64,000 bases of DNA from Pseudoalteromonas marina (GCF_000238335.3 NZ_AHCB03000005.1:1364001-1428000); one strand, 5' to 3'. Counted from the stretch's first letter, positions 45,117 to 54,707 are shown. Translations and numbers: made by a program. Notes: generated by a model from the letters alone, not told the origin.

Positions 45117-47228
45117 ATGAAAACCAATTCAAAAGGGCTTAAGCTCACCTATTTAAGTACTTGCTTAGTAGGCTTATTTAGCAGCCTCGTTATGGCCGCT
45201 GAGCAAAACCAGCAAAGTAAAAGCGTAAAGGATGACGCAATTGAAAAAGTAACCGTTGTTGCATCTCGCCAGGCTTATCAAGGTAACTTTAGCCCTTTAG
45301 AAACACCTCAGTCAGAGCTTAAAATTGATTTAGAAGCCCTTGAAAACGCAGGCGCAGTAAGCCTTGACCAAGCGCTTGATTTATCAGCCTCGGTTGCGCG
45401 CCAAAACAACTTTGGTGGGCTGTGGAATAGCTTTTCGTTACGTGGCTTTGTAGGTGACGAAAACCTGCCAAGTAATTACTTAGTAAATGGCTTTAATGCA
45501 GGACGTGGTTTTGGTGGCTCACGTGATTTGTCGGGTATTGAGTCGGTAGAGGTTTTAAAAGGTCCGCGCGCGGCTTTATTTGGCCGTGGTGAACCAGGTG
45601 GCACCGTAAACTTAGTTACTAAACGCCCAACGTTTGACACCGCAGGCGAAATTAAGCTCTCTGTAGGTAGTTTTGATACTTACCGCGCCGATGTTGATTA
45701 CACCACGGCGCTTAGCGACGACGTAGCAATTAGACTGGTTGGTTTTTACGAAGACGCCGAAAGCTTTAGAGATACCATAGAAACCACTAAACAAGGCTTT
45801 AGCCCGTCAATAGTGTGGAATATGAATAATAACAGCCAACTAATATACGAGCTTGAATATAGCGACCAAGAGGTACCGTTTGATAGAGGTGTATTAGCGA
45901 TAGATGGCGAGCTTGGCCTTATACCTGAAAGCCGCTTTTTAGGTGAGCCGGGCGATGGCCCAATTGAAGCCGATGTATTGGGGCACCAGTTAGAGTATAT
46001 TCATGACTTTGATGATAACTGGAGCATTTTATTTGGTGCAAACTACCGCGATACTTCTTTAGAGGGCTTTGCAACCGAAACCGGTTTTGGTGGTGTAGTA
46101 GGTGGCGAAGTAAATCGCTTTAGACGCTATCGGGATTACGATTCTACTTATCAAGTACTAAGAGCTGAAGTGAGCGGTAACGTTAACGTAGCAGGCTTTG
46201 AAAATCGTTTAATAATAGGTATAGATGCCGATAAATTTGAAAATGATCAATTTGCACTGCGTGTACGTGGCGATCAATACATTAATGTATTTAACCCTGT
46301 TTACGGCGCGTATGAATTACCAACGCCAACATCAAATACTGACCGCGTAGAAATTCAAGAATCGGTAGGGGTATTCATTCAAGACCAAATAAGCCTAACC
46401 GATAAGTTAGATATACGTATTGGTGCACGTTTTGATGATTACGAGCAGCGCTTAAATAACCGCCTAGCTAACACTAACACTAAACAAACTGAGTCACGCG
46501 TGAGCCCGCAGTTTGGTGTGATTTATGAAGCAAGCGATTATGTATCTGTTTATGGTGCTTACGGTGAGAACTTCCGTCCGCTTTCGGGGGCCGATGCTAA
46601 TGGCAATGGTTTTGAACCAAACCAATCTAGCTCTGCAGAGGTGGGTGTTAATTTTACATTAAACGATGGCGCATTATTTGGTACTGTTGCTGTGTTTAAA
46701 GTACAGCAAGACAACATGCTAGTAGTAGACGATGCAACAGCGTTTACTTACGCAGCCATTGGGGAAGCACAAAGTAAAGGCATAGAAATAGACCTAACGG
46801 GCGAGCTTACCGATACGCTTGAAGTTTGGGCGTCGTATGCGTACGTTGATGCAACAATCGAAAACTCATTTTTTGATGCTAACTTTGGTTACACAGTAGA
46901 AGCGGGTGCATCACTATTAAACGTGCCTGAGCAACAGCTTAGTTTACAGTTAATGCAATCTACAGTGCTCTACGGTAAAGCCATTAAGTTTGGTGGTGGT
47001 TTATTACATGTGGGCAAGCGTAACGGCTTTTTTGGTACCGACTTTGAGTTACCAAGTTACACAACAGCTCGGTTTTTTGTAAATTACGATGTGACAGACG
47101 AAATTGGCATTGCGGCTGAGGTAAATAACCTGTTTGATGAAACGTATTACACAAACTCGTTTGCCGATGCATGGGTACAACCTGGTACACCAAGAAACGT
47201 TAAGTTTTCTGCATCATATAAATTTTAA
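45117..47228 (+). CDS. TonB-dependent outer-membrane receptor, siderophore-receptor type
   Basis: 703 residues. Signal peptide about 1-27 (VMA-AE). Plug domain about 45-165 with the TonB-box-like IEKVTVVASR start and the conserved VEVLKGPRAALFGRGEPGG. The 22-stranded barrel ends in RNVKFSASYKF. It resembles FhuA/FpvA-class siderophore receptors, but no Fur box precedes this gene or its operon, so the ligand need not be an iron chelate. It lies 84 bp after the second permease and is probably co-transcribed with the ABC genes. Confidence 0.9.
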   Translation: MKTNSKGLKLTYLSTCLVGLFSSLVMAAEQNQQSKSVKDDAIEKVTVVASRQAYQGNFSPLETPQSELKIDLEALENAGAVSLDQALDLSASVARQNNFGGLWNSFSLRGFVGDENLPSNYLVNGFNAGRGFGGSRDLSGIESVEVLKGPRAALFGRGEPGGTVNLVTKRPTFDTAGEIKLSVGSFDTYRADVDYTTALSDDVAIRLVGFYEDAESFRDTIETTKQGFSPSIVWNMNNNSQLIYELEYSDQEVPFDRGVLAIDGELGLIPESRFLGEPGDGPIEADVLGHQLEYIHDFDDNWSILFGANYRDTSLEGFATETGFGGVVGGEVNRFRRYRDYDSTYQVLRAEVSGNVNVAGFENRLIIGIDADKFENDQFALRVRGDQYINVFNPVYGAYELPTPTSNTDRVEIQESVGVFIQDQISLTDKLDIRIGARFDDYEQRLNNRLANTNTKQTESRVSPQFGVIYEASDYVSVYGAYGENFRPLSGADANGNGFEPNQSSSAEVGVNFTLNDGALFGTVAVFKVQQDNMLVVDDATAFTYAAIGEAQSKGIEIDLTGELTDTLEVWASYAYVDATIENSFFDANFGYTVEAGASLLNVPEQQLSLQLMQSTVLYGKAIKFGGGLLHVGKRNGFFGTDFELPSYTTARFFVNYDVTDEIGIAAEVNNLFDETYYTNSFADAWVQPGTPRNVKFSASYKF

Positions 47229-47251
47229 ATTTACGTAAGTCATACAATGAA

Positions 47252-47275
47252 AAGGCTGCTTTTGTTAGCAGCCTT
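47252..47275. terminator. Terminator-like hairpin between TonB receptor and oxygenase genes
   Basis: AAGGCTGC / GCAGCCTT with eight-base loop, between convergent genes. The T run is poor (TTATAT). Confidence 0.6.
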
Positions 47276-47311
47276 ATATACAGTTAGTTTCTCTTTCAAT
47301 AGTATTAAATA

Positions 47312-48226
47312 CTAAAAGGGTACATAACCGTCAGGTATTGATTGTGGCGTTGTCCAACGCTCTTTTGCATCTATATGATTACGTTGTGTACCATGGGCTG
47401 GTAAGCGGCCTCGGTCACCAAATAACCACATTACAAAATTTGTTCTATCACCTGTTAGGATAGGTTTAGCAGCATGAGCAACATTGCCTCTGTGTATCAT
47501 CGCACAACCCGGCTTAAAACTGAGCTGAGTGACTTTACCTGTTTGTTGGTCATAAAAGTCGAGTTCTGATCCTGTAAATTTTTCTTCAGGTAAATTTAAA
47601 TTAATATTTAACGTGACCGCTGACGCATCGGTATGTGGGCGAATAGACGCATCTGTGTTGGGATCGTAGTAAATAGAAAACCCAAATGTTTGCGTGTCAT
47701 AACCCATAATCTCAGGGAACAATAAGCGAGAAATGGGTCTCATATAATTGTTTAAGATCTCATTGTAAAATGCCTGAAAATTTGGCGCTGCTAAATAACC
47801 ACTTGAACGCTTATCAAGCATTACGCCACGTCTGTTTAATACAATTCCGTATGGTGGGCGCATAGGGATACCAGAGCTCCACACTTGCTCAAGGTAACCG
47901 CGTAAATCAGATAGACGCTCTGGGTCAAAAAATTGAAACTCGTACACATCTGTTGCTACTTCTTTAAGAAGCGATTTTACCAAATGTTCTTTAGTAGGAT
48001 CTTGCCAAGCTTTAGTAATCGCTTCGCGTAAGTTTTTATCAAGCAAAGAATCATCGAGTGTAAAAGCTGATTGATTAAGTTCGCTTAGTTCCCATTCACT
48101 CCAAGCATTTGTTATTAATTCGTTATTGTTTGACCAAAACTGTTGAACTGAATGCTCACGGTTTAACATAGCTTGACGTGTTGGTAAATCAAGTGCTCTG
48201 GCTAGTTGTAATTGATTAGTTTTCAT
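47312..48226 (-). CDS. 2-oxoglutarate/Fe(II)-dependent oxygenase
   Basis: 304 residues. The facial triad is readable in the C-terminal double-stranded beta-helix: the HTD of SIRPHTDASAVT (about residue 197) and the distal His in RGNVAHAAKPI (about 247), with the 2OG-binding Arg a few residues later (TGDRTNF). The N-terminal 110 residues are helical. The substrate is unknown; members of this prolyl-4-hydroxylase-like group hydroxylate proteins or small molecules. GGAG precedes ATG. Transcribed toward the TonB receptor gene. Confidence 0.8.
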   Translation of the reverse strand: MKTNQLQLARALDLPTRQAMLNREHSVQQFWSNNNELITNAWSEWELSELNQSAFTLDDSLLDKNLREAITKAWQDPTKEHLVKSLLKEVATDVYEFQFFDPERLSDLRGYLEQVWSSGIPMRPPYGIVLNRRGVMLDKRSSGYLAAPNFQAFYNEILNNYMRPISRLLFPEIMGYDTQTFGFSIYYDPNTDASIRPHTDASAVTLNINLNLPEEKFTGSELDFYDQQTGKVTQLSFKPGCAMIHRGNVAHAAKPILTGDRTNFVMWLFGDRGRLPAHGTQRNHIDAKERWTTPQSIPDGYVPF

Positions 48227-48400
48227 ATTGTGTCACTCCAGTTATTGAATACAGGTTTAACAATCTAGGAGTCTATTTTATTGGTGTAATTAAAATTAAT
48301 AAATATCACTTTATAGTAAACAGTATATATAAAAAATTAATAATAGAGGAGCGTTAGCTTGAAAGGCTACACAAAATGCAGCCTGATTTAACAGCAGCTA

Positions 48401-49000
48401 TTAATGGGTGACTCTGTCGCCCCATATATCTTCAAGACGGCTGTCGCGACCACATCGCCAACGATATGTGTTGTAGCGAAAAGGATTATTTTTATAATAA
48501 TCCTGATGGTAGCTTTCTTTTCCTTTAATGGGATAAAAGGTGGAGGCGTTTAGTATAGGCGTTACTACTGTTTGATTAGGAAACTCATTCACAACGGCCT
48601 GTTTGGTTTGTTCAGCTATTTTACGTTCTTGCTCGTTAGCTACAAAAATTGCGCTTAAATAGCTAGGGCCTTTATCACAAAATTGGCCTTTTGCATCAAA
48701 GGGATCAATATTCACCCAATAGTGATCAAGTATGCCTTTGTAGCTGACTACTTGCGGGTCGTAAGTAATTTGTACTGCCTCGTAATGGCCTTTGTGGTTA
48801 CCACTGTAGGTTGGATTTTTAATCTTACCGCCTGTGAAGCCTGATATTACATCTTTTACACCTTCAAGCTTTTCAAAGTCGCTTTCCATACACCAAAAAC
48901 ACCCACCGGCTAAAACCGCTTTTTCGGTTTTTGCAGCATGAGTAAAAGTGCTAAACAAAATTGCGGCAGATGTTAATGCAAGCGTAAGTGATTTTTTCAT
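48401..49000 (-). CDS. msrA: Peptide methionine sulfoxide reductase MsrA, exported form
   Basis: 199 residues. An N-terminal signal peptide (about 1-22, THA-AK) is followed by the MsrA domain with the catalytic cysteine in GGCFWCMESDFEK, GFTGGKIKNPTYSG, GHYEAVQITYDP and HQDYYKNNPF. It reduces methionine-S-sulfoxide, here probably in the periplasm to repair oxidised exported proteins. No MsrB domain or gene is present. Confidence 0.93.
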   Translation of the reverse strand: MKKSLTLALTSAAILFSTFTHAAKTEKAVLAGGCFWCMESDFEKLEGVKDVISGFTGGKIKNPTYSGNHKGHYEAVQITYDPQVVSYKGILDHYWVNIDPFDAKGQFCDKGPSYLSAIFVANEQERKIAEQTKQAVVNEFPNQTVVTPILNASTFYPIKGKESYHQDYYKNNPFRYNTYRWRCGRDSRLEDIWGDRVTH

Positions 49001-49226
49001 ATAATAATCTACCTCTAGTATGAGTTTAAATACATATTCTTTATAGCTAGACCTGCTAACTGTTATTACTATTTCATTGCTTTAGCAGGCTAGGTGCAAA
49101 GTAATGTACGTAATACTTTGTAATTAAAGCCACATTTTGAATAAGTAACCCACATAACACTATGTTGTATTTTTAAAGCGTGTTTATTAAAGTGGAAACA
49201 TTGATGAATAAATTAGCAGGTGTTAA

Positions 49227-49421
49227 ATGAACCAGTTAACCGAAAAATCGATAAACTGCCCGTATTGCGGCGAAAGCATTGATGTATTACTTGATGCAGC
49301 TGACATTGATGAACAATATATAGAAGACTGCCAAGTATGCTGTAAACCAATTACATTTGTCGTTTTTGAACATGATGATGATTTGAACGTAAACGTTTAC
49401 GATGAAGACGATACATTTTAA
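49227..49421 (+). CDS. CPXCG-motif small cysteine-rich protein
   Basis: 64 residues. Two cysteine pairs, CPYCGE near residue 11 and CQVCCKP near residue 36, make a probable zinc ribbon, followed by a very acidic tail (EHDDDLNVNVYDEDDTF). It matches the CPXCG cysteine-rich family common in gammaproteobacteria, of unknown function. Followed by a strong terminator. Confidence 0.85.
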   Translation: MNQLTEKSINCPYCGESIDVLLDAADIDEQYIEDCQVCCKPITFVVFEHDDDLNVNVYDEDDTF

Positions 49422-49436
49422 ATTGGCGCAAATTAT

Positions 49437-49466
49437 AAAAAAGGCTGCATAACTGCAGCCTTTTTT
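49437..49466. terminator. Bidirectional terminator after the CPXCG gene
   Basis: AAAAAAGGCTGCA-TAAC-TGCAGCCTTTTTT, a perfect 13-bp stem between convergent genes. Confidence 0.92.
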
Positions 49467-49478
49467 AATGATGGAGCG

Positions 49479-49679
49479 TTAGCTATTTTGTTCTCGAGCT
49501 AGCTGGTTAGGGAGTAGCTCTTCAATAATTTCACGTGCTGGTAATGTGTAACGTGTGCCATCAAACATGACTGAGGTAAACTCATTTATATTAGTAATGC
49601 CGGTTAGGGTCCAACCTTCACCACGTTTAGGGCAGTAAACTGTTGTTGTTGGTTGTATCACTTTAAAGTCGTCACTCAT
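49479..49679 (-). CDS. Small conserved-looking protein of unknown function
   Basis: 66 residues, cytoplasmic, no membrane segment. The segment VYCPKRGEGWTLTGITNINEFTSVMFDGTRYTLPAREIIE (shown only to indicate position 14-53; key residues Cys16, Trp23, Tyr44) suggests a compact beta barrel with one helix. No family is recognised. A shared terminator with the convergent CPXCG gene and a good codon pattern support it being real. Start ATG 49679. Confidence 0.6.
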   Translation of the reverse strand: MSDDFKVIQPTTTVYCPKRGEGWTLTGITNINEFTSVMFDGTRYTLPAREIIEELLPNQLAREQNS

Positions 49680-49770
49680 GCTTGGCTGCTCTCAATTTAA
49701 TGCTTGTTTATACGTTATGGTAAGTTAATAATACGCGTTCATAAAGTGCTATTTAATTTTGTATTACAAC

Positions 49771-50259
49771 ATGTATAAAAATTTGGCTACACCTCGTGTC
49801 ACGCTTCAGTTAATATCCCATAAAGATGCTGCCAGTATGCATGCTATTTTAAATAATCCTCTTGTTAGCCAGTTTAATGACTACACAACACCCCTTAGCA
49901 AAAGTGATATTAAACAATTAATACAAAATGATATTAGCGGCTATTATGAGGGAGAAGTTATACGCTTTACGATTACTCAGAATACCCTCAATAAAGTAAT
50001 TGGTAGTTGTGGTTTGTATAAAATTAATAAAGAAGCAAGAACCGCATTTTTGGGTTTTGAATTAGATCCTGAATTTTGGCAACAGGGCTACATGAAAGAA
50101 ACGCTGCAAACTTTAATCCCAAAACTTGTTATGCATTACGAGTTAATTACGCTTTACGCAGAGGTTAACAAAGCTAATACAGCTTCGTGCAAGTTGCTTG
50201 AGGGACTAGGGTTTACTAATAACGAAAATATTTGGTTTTGTAGTCTTAAAAATAATTAG
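49771..50259 (+). CDS. GNAT N-acetyltransferase, RimJ/RimL type
   Basis: 162 residues. TPRVTLQLISHKDAASMHAI is the typical first strand and helix. KVIGSCGLYKINKEARTAFL leads to the acetyl-CoA loop FELDPEFWQQGYMKE (Q-x-x-G-Y), and NTASCKLLEGLGF is the final helix. Intact, unlike the related broken copies near 32.8 and 35.6 kb. I use ATG 49771; the frame opens four codons earlier at TTG. No clear Shine-Dalgarno sequence. 15 bp before the esterase gene. Confidence 0.82.
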   Translation: MYKNLATPRVTLQLISHKDAASMHAILNNPLVSQFNDYTTPLSKSDIKQLIQNDISGYYEGEVIRFTITQNTLNKVIGSCGLYKINKEARTAFLGFELDPEFWQQGYMKETLQTLIPKLVMHYELITLYAEVNKANTASCKLLEGLGFTNNENIWFCSLKNN

Positions 50260-50274
50260 TAAAAAGAGAGATAC

Positions 50275-51156
50275 ATGTCGTTAAAAATTAATAAAAACTA
50301 TCTAATTAACCTCGTATTAGCTGTCATTACGTTAAGCTTACTTATTTTAGGCGGCCGCTACTACAATCATTATGTATCGGCTTATACAGACATTAAACTT
50401 GATTCAAAAATTTTAAATGAATCGCGTAAGGTATTTATTAGGCTACCCGTTAACTACGATACCAATAAAGTTTATTCGTTAATAATAAAAACCGACGGTA
50501 ACTTTAACCTAGATACGTGGAATGAAACATTAGCGTCATTCTCAAACAAAGGACAGGCCGAGCAAGCTATATTGGTATCAATCCCTAACTTGTTTTTTAC
50601 GGCTACTCGAAATCGTGATTTGGTACCTCCTTATGCTCGCCAAGACGTTAATACCCAAGCGCCTGCAACAAACAATATAGAACCCAACGGAGAAGCAGAT
50701 AAGTTTTTACAGTTTATAGAGTTAGAATTATTACCTTATTTGACTAATCGATTTAAATTAAACAATAACCGTATTTTAAGTGGGTTTTCTGCTGGTGGCA
50801 GTTTTGTGTTATATACACTTCATACTAAACCGGATCTGTTTAATGGCTATTTTGCGTTTAGTCCTGCCGCCTGGTATGACGATATGACGGTAGTAAACAA
50901 AGTTGACTCGTTTTTACAGGCGTCGAATAAAAGGTTTAAAAAGCCAACGTATTTGTTTTTATCGGTAGGAGAGGAAGAGCATCCGCTTATGTTGGAGGCG
51001 TATAGTAATTTAGAGCAAGCATTAAAGGCCAGCCCTAACGAGCACTTAAAGTGGGAATCTGTTATTAATCCCAATGCGGAACATAACGATAATCCAAGAC
51101 TAAGTGTTGCAGATGCGTTAGGTGGATATCAAAAGTTTTTAAATAAAAGGCCTTAA
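50275..51156 (+). CDS. Membrane-anchored esterase, EsteraseD/PF00756-type alpha/beta hydrolase
   Basis: 293 residues. One N-terminal hydrophobic helix (about 10-27) makes an anchor or uncleaved signal. The alpha/beta-hydrolase domain has the nucleophile elbow SGFSAGGSFVLYT (Ser about 170), a probable acid in LFLSVGEEEHP and the histidine in NPNAEHNDNPR (about 264). The family includes siderophore esterases (Fes/IroE) and S-formylglutathione hydrolases; the substrate is not resolvable. GAGAG precedes ATG. Probably co-transcribed with the GNAT gene. Confidence 0.8.
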   Translation: MSLKINKNYLINLVLAVITLSLLILGGRYYNHYVSAYTDIKLDSKILNESRKVFIRLPVNYDTNKVYSLIIKTDGNFNLDTWNETLASFSNKGQAEQAILVSIPNLFFTATRNRDLVPPYARQDVNTQAPATNNIEPNGEADKFLQFIELELLPYLTNRFKLNNNRILSGFSAGGSFVLYTLHTKPDLFNGYFAFSPAAWYDDMTVVNKVDSFLQASNKRFKKPTYLFLSVGEEEHPLMLEAYSNLEQALKASPNEHLKWESVINPNAEHNDNPRLSVADALGGYQKFLNKRP

Positions 51157-51311
51157 TATGTTGCTAAACCAAACGTTGTCAACAACCTACAAAATATATA
51201 TACAGGTTTGCTTTAAGTAACTTTATGAAAACCCCATAAAGAACACATCATACAATATATGATAATAACTAATCTTAGCAAGTGATTATATATTAGAAAT
51301 AATAAGCAAGA

Positions 51312-51341
51312 GTGAGGTTAGGGCACAGCGCCCTAAGTCAC
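51312..51341. repeat. Hairpin between esterase and porin genes
   Basis: TTAGGGC-ACAGC-GCCCTAA with an outer GTGA/TCAC pairing. No T run. It lies between convergent genes 26 bp from the porin stop and may act in mRNA 3'-end protection or Rho-dependent ending. Confidence 0.5.
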
Positions 51342-51366
51342 TAGAGCGCAAAAGGGTAACTGCTTT

Positions 51367-52575
51367 CTACAATTGATATCTAAATCCAAATGCGATGCCG
51401 TCATCTTCTGACTGCTCCATTTGTGCTTGCTGATCTTTATCATTGCTTTCAAAGTCACTAAAATCTTTACGTGCTTCTATATACGCAATTGTGTCTTCGT
51501 CAATTAAATAATGAAGACCAATAACAGCAAATTGACGTTTAAATACATCGTTCGGATCGGTATTAAAGTTTGGCTGAATAACGTAATCATTGCCTGCATC
51601 AAATACGTTGTAGGCAATAAAAGGGCGAAAATCGTTATCAAAGCGGTACGATGCAAATGTTTCTATACCTATTGCGTCTTTAATTAAGCGACCCAGATTA
51701 TCGGTGTCATGATTTTTGTTTTTATTAATATTAGCTGCAAAATAAAGACCTTTTTGATCTACGCGACCCCACATAATGCCTGCACCATATATTAGGTCTT
51801 CAACATTTTGTGTGGTGCCATCACCGTAAGTCAAATCAAACTCGCCTCGGTTTACACCAGCTGTAAGCGTTATCATGTCAGTAGGGGTATAAGTAACCGA
51901 AGCACCAAATGTGTAGTTAAATTCTACTTGTTGGGCAGCTGTATCGCCTGCATTCCAAAGCGTTTCGCATTCTTGTTCTGTAATGTCACTAACGTCACAG
52001 GTATAAAACTCGCTGTTTTTGAGCTGTGCTTGCAGTGTAAAACTTAAGTCATTGTAGCTATTACGATATTGAATAAGTTTATCGCCTCGGCCCGTACCGT
52101 TTACTGCGCCATCGTCCTTGTTATAGGTATAAACACCCGCTGCATTACCATCCCATACAAAGCTGTTATTTGTACTATAAACAACGTCGTACCATGCACC
52201 CCATTGCTTACCAATTGTAATTTGCCCGTATTTATCATGCGAGAGGCCGGCATAGCCTAAACGGTTATATAAAAATTCATCCTGGATTGATTCAAAGCGA
52301 TTGTTGTAAATAATATCGCTACTACCTACAGGGTTTACACCCCATTCAACTAGTCCTAAGGCTTTCCAGCCTTGCTTAAGTTTTCGATCAATTTTAAAAT
52401 TTATACGTGATGTACCGTTCACGACTTCAGTTTGGTTTTGCGTATTTATTACTCTTACGTCTATAAAACCACCCACACTCATTGAATTGCGCTCGTCCGT
52501 GTATATGTTTACTTCAGAGAATACTGAAGGGCTAACTATTATTGCTACTAGCATTGATGTTAGTTTCAATTTCAT
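51367..52575 (-). CDS. General porin (Gram-negative porin family)
   Basis: 402 residues. Signal peptide about 1-20 (VFS-EV). Strand-rich mature sequence begins EVNIYTDERNSMSVGGFIDV, contains the usual YAGLSHDKYGQITIGKQWGA region where constriction-loop sequence begins, and ends in GIAFGFRYQL. It is probably a trimeric 16-stranded diffusion porin of the outer membrane. Two cysteines (in TCDV and EQECETLW) sit in one external loop and may form a disulfide. AAGGA precedes ATG. Confidence 0.85.
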   Translation of the reverse strand: MKLKLTSMLVAIIVSPSVFSEVNIYTDERNSMSVGGFIDVRVINTQNQTEVVNGTSRINFKIDRKLKQGWKALGLVEWGVNPVGSSDIIYNNRFESIQDEFLYNRLGYAGLSHDKYGQITIGKQWGAWYDVVYSTNNSFVWDGNAAGVYTYNKDDGAVNGTGRGDKLIQYRNSYNDLSFTLQAQLKNSEFYTCDVSDITEQECETLWNAGDTAAQQVEFNYTFGASVTYTPTDMITLTAGVNRGEFDLTYGDGTTQNVEDLIYGAGIMWGRVDQKGLYFAANINKNKNHDTDNLGRLIKDAIGIETFASYRFDNDFRPFIAYNVFDAGNDYVIQPNFNTDPNDVFKRQFAVIGLHYLIDEDTIAYIEARKDFSDFESNDKDQQAQMEQSEDDGIAFGFRYQL

Positions 52576-53079
52576 TGTGTGTTTCCTTGTTTGCGATGTG
52601 GTTAATCATAAGTGCAGGGCACACTAGCAAACACCTTTGTTTGTCAAAAGTGAAAAAACATCATCGAAATTTTTACATAATAGGTAGACATTCACGCTGA
52701 GTTAATTGTGTTTTTAAGTTGTTATGAATGTGTATTTTTATAGTAAATACACAAGTGGTTTGAAAATTTACAACCTTAAAAACATTTAATTATTGTGATG
52801 ATTTTTCAAGTTAGCTATTAATTATGTTTCTAGTATAAAAACTCTAATTCTTATGTTTTTCAATTAAATAGCATAACCTTACTTAATTTTTAAAAATTTA
52901 TATGAGCATGGCTATTTAGCCTTAAATTTAATATTAACAATGAGGTAAATACCAAAATAAAATAAGAAATCTATACTCTTAATCATTAAGTTTTGGTGCT
53001 TGGTAAGTTTGATTTGTGATAGAAAAATAGGCCATTTTGGTTTAAACTGCGCGCAATTTAAATACATCCTGTCTCCCTT
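52576..53079. other. Intergenic region between divergent porin and ABC-F genes
   Basis: About 500 AT-rich bases without a credible gene. It must hold both promoters. The only clear structure is the inverted repeat TGTGTATTT / AAATACACA at 52729-52753 with a seven-base centre, which could be a regulator site for the porin. I see no riboswitch or small-RNA pattern. Confidence 0.6.
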
Positions 53080-53085
53080 GGAGGG
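53080..53085 (+). promoter_or_regulatory. Shine-Dalgarno GGAGGG deciding the start of the ABC-F gene
   Basis: GGAGGG lies seven bases before an ATT codon (53093) and 31 bases before the first in-frame ATG (53117). The spacing fits only the ATT (or the ATT after it). Confidence 0.75.
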
Positions 53086-53092
53086 TAGCGCT

Positions 53093-54682
53093 ATTATTAG
53101 TACAGCTAACATCACCATGCAATTTGGTGCTAAACCGTTATTTGAAAATATCTCAGCAAAATTTGGCGAAGGAAACCGTTACGGTTTAATTGGTGCAAAT
53201 GGTTGTGGTAAATCAACATTTATGAAAATACTCAGTGGTGAACTAGAGCCATCTTCGGGTAACGTAAGCACTGATCCAAATGAGCGTGTTGCTAAACTAA
53301 ATCAAGACCAGTTTGCTTACGAAGAATACTCTGTAATTGATACTGTGATCATGGGTCACAAAGAGTTATGGGCTATTAAACAAGAACGTGATCGTATTTA
53401 TTCTTTACCTGAAATGAGTGAAGAAGACGGTATGAAAGTAGCCGATCTTGAAACTGAATTTGCTGAAATGGATGGTTACTCAGCCGAGTCTAAAGCGGGT
53501 GAGCTTTTATTAGGTGTTGGTATTGCTACTGAGCAGCACTATGGTCCTATGTCAGAAATTGCACCGGGTTTTAAACTTCGAGTGTTACTTGCACAGGTTC
53601 TGTTTTCTGACCCTGATATTATGCTACTTGATGAGCCTACCAATAACTTGGACATATACACTATCAAGTGGTTAGAAGATGTATTGAATCAACGCGATTG
53701 TACTATGATCATCATTTCGCATGACCGTCACTTCTTAAACTCTGTTTGTACACACATGGCCGACATAGATTACGGTGAGCTACGCATTTATCCTGGTAAC
53801 TACGACGAATACATGTTTGCTGCAACGCAAGCTCGTGAACGCCTATTAAGTGAAAATGCCAAGAAGAAAAGTCAAATTGCCGAACTCCAGCAGTTTGTAT
53901 CACGCTTCTCGGCTAATGCTTCAAAAGCTAAGCAAGCCACATCGCGTGCCAAGCGTATCGACAAAATTCAGTTAGACGAAGTAAAAGCATCATCTCGTCA
54001 AACACCGTTTATTCGTTTTGACCAAGAAAAACAGCTGTTCCGTAACGCGCTAGAAATGACAAGTATTAGCCAAGGCTTTGAAGACAATACTTTATTCTCA
54101 GGCCTTGAAGGTTTAGTAGAAGTTGGCGAGCGTATTGCCATAATTGGTGAAAACGGCGTAGGTAAAACAACGTTACTTAACACGTTAGCAGGTAAACTTA
54201 CACCACAGGCAGGTGAATTTAAGTGGTCTGAAAACGCTAACATTGGCTACTATGCGCAAGACCACGCTGACGAATTCGAAAAAGACATGAATTTGTTTGA
54301 GTGGATGGAGCAATGGCAGCAAGAAGGCGACGACGAGCAAGTTGTTCGCAGCTTTTTAGGTCGTATGTTGTTCTCACAGAACGATATTAAAAAGTCGGTA
54401 AAAGTAATATCAGGTGGTGAGCAGGGCCGTATGTTGTTTGGCAAAATTATGATGCATAAACCAAACATACTTTTAATGGATGAGCCAACCAACCACATGG
54501 ATATGGAATCGATTGAAGCACTAAACTTAGCGCTTGAAGCATACGAAGGCACTTTACTTTTTGTATCGCATGACCGCCAGTTTGTCTCTTCTGTTGCAAC
54601 CCGTATATGGGAAATAAAAGACGGTAAAATAATCGACTTTAGAGGTAATTACTCTGAGTACCTAGCAAGTAAAGAAGCGTAA
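53093..54682 (+). CDS. ybiT: ABC-F family ATPase, YbiT type, apparent ATT start
   Basis: Cytoplasmic translation-associated ATPase with two ABC domains: GANGCGKST and [11 protein letters not shown] in the first, [18 protein letters not shown] and [11 protein letters not shown] in the second, joined by a charged linker (about 245-310) that reaches toward the ribosomal P site in ABC-F proteins. Started at ATT 53093 the product is 529 residues, begins [20 protein letters not shown] and aligns end to end with E. coli YbiT (530). The longer frame from TTG 53000 reads through the ribosome-binding site and is unlikely. Closed by a terminator. Confidence 0.92.
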   Translation: MISTANITMQFGAKPLFENISAKFGEGNRYGLIGANGCGKSTFMKILSGELEPSSGNVSTDPNERVAKLNQDQFAYEEYSVIDTVIMGHKELWAIKQERDRIYSLPEMSEEDGMKVADLETEFAEMDGYSAESKAGELLLGVGIATEQHYGPMSEIAPGFKLRVLLAQVLFSDPDIMLLDEPTNNLDIYTIKWLEDVLNQRDCTMIIISHDRHFLNSVCTHMADIDYGELRIYPGNYDEYMFAATQARERLLSENAKKKSQIAELQQFVSRFSANASKAKQATSRAKRIDKIQLDEVKASSRQTPFIRFDQEKQLFRNALEMTSISQGFEDNTLFSGLEGLVEVGERIAIIGENGVGKTTLLNTLAGKLTPQAGEFKWSENANIGYYAQDHADEFEKDMNLFEWMEQWQQEGDDEQVVRSFLGRMLFSQNDIKKSVKVISGGEQGRMLFGKIMMHKPNILLMDEPTNHMDMESIEALNLALEAYEGTLLFVSHDRQFVSSVATRIWEIKDGKIIDFRGNYSEYLASKEA

Positions 54683-54707
54683 TTGCGTTGTAATTTTAGA
54701 TTTACAA

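Noticed and set aside
53000..53092. N-terminal extension of the ABC-F protein from TTG 53000
   Set aside because: The extension reads through the perfect Shine-Dalgarno sequence, has no similarity to YbiT and would make the protein 31 residues too long.
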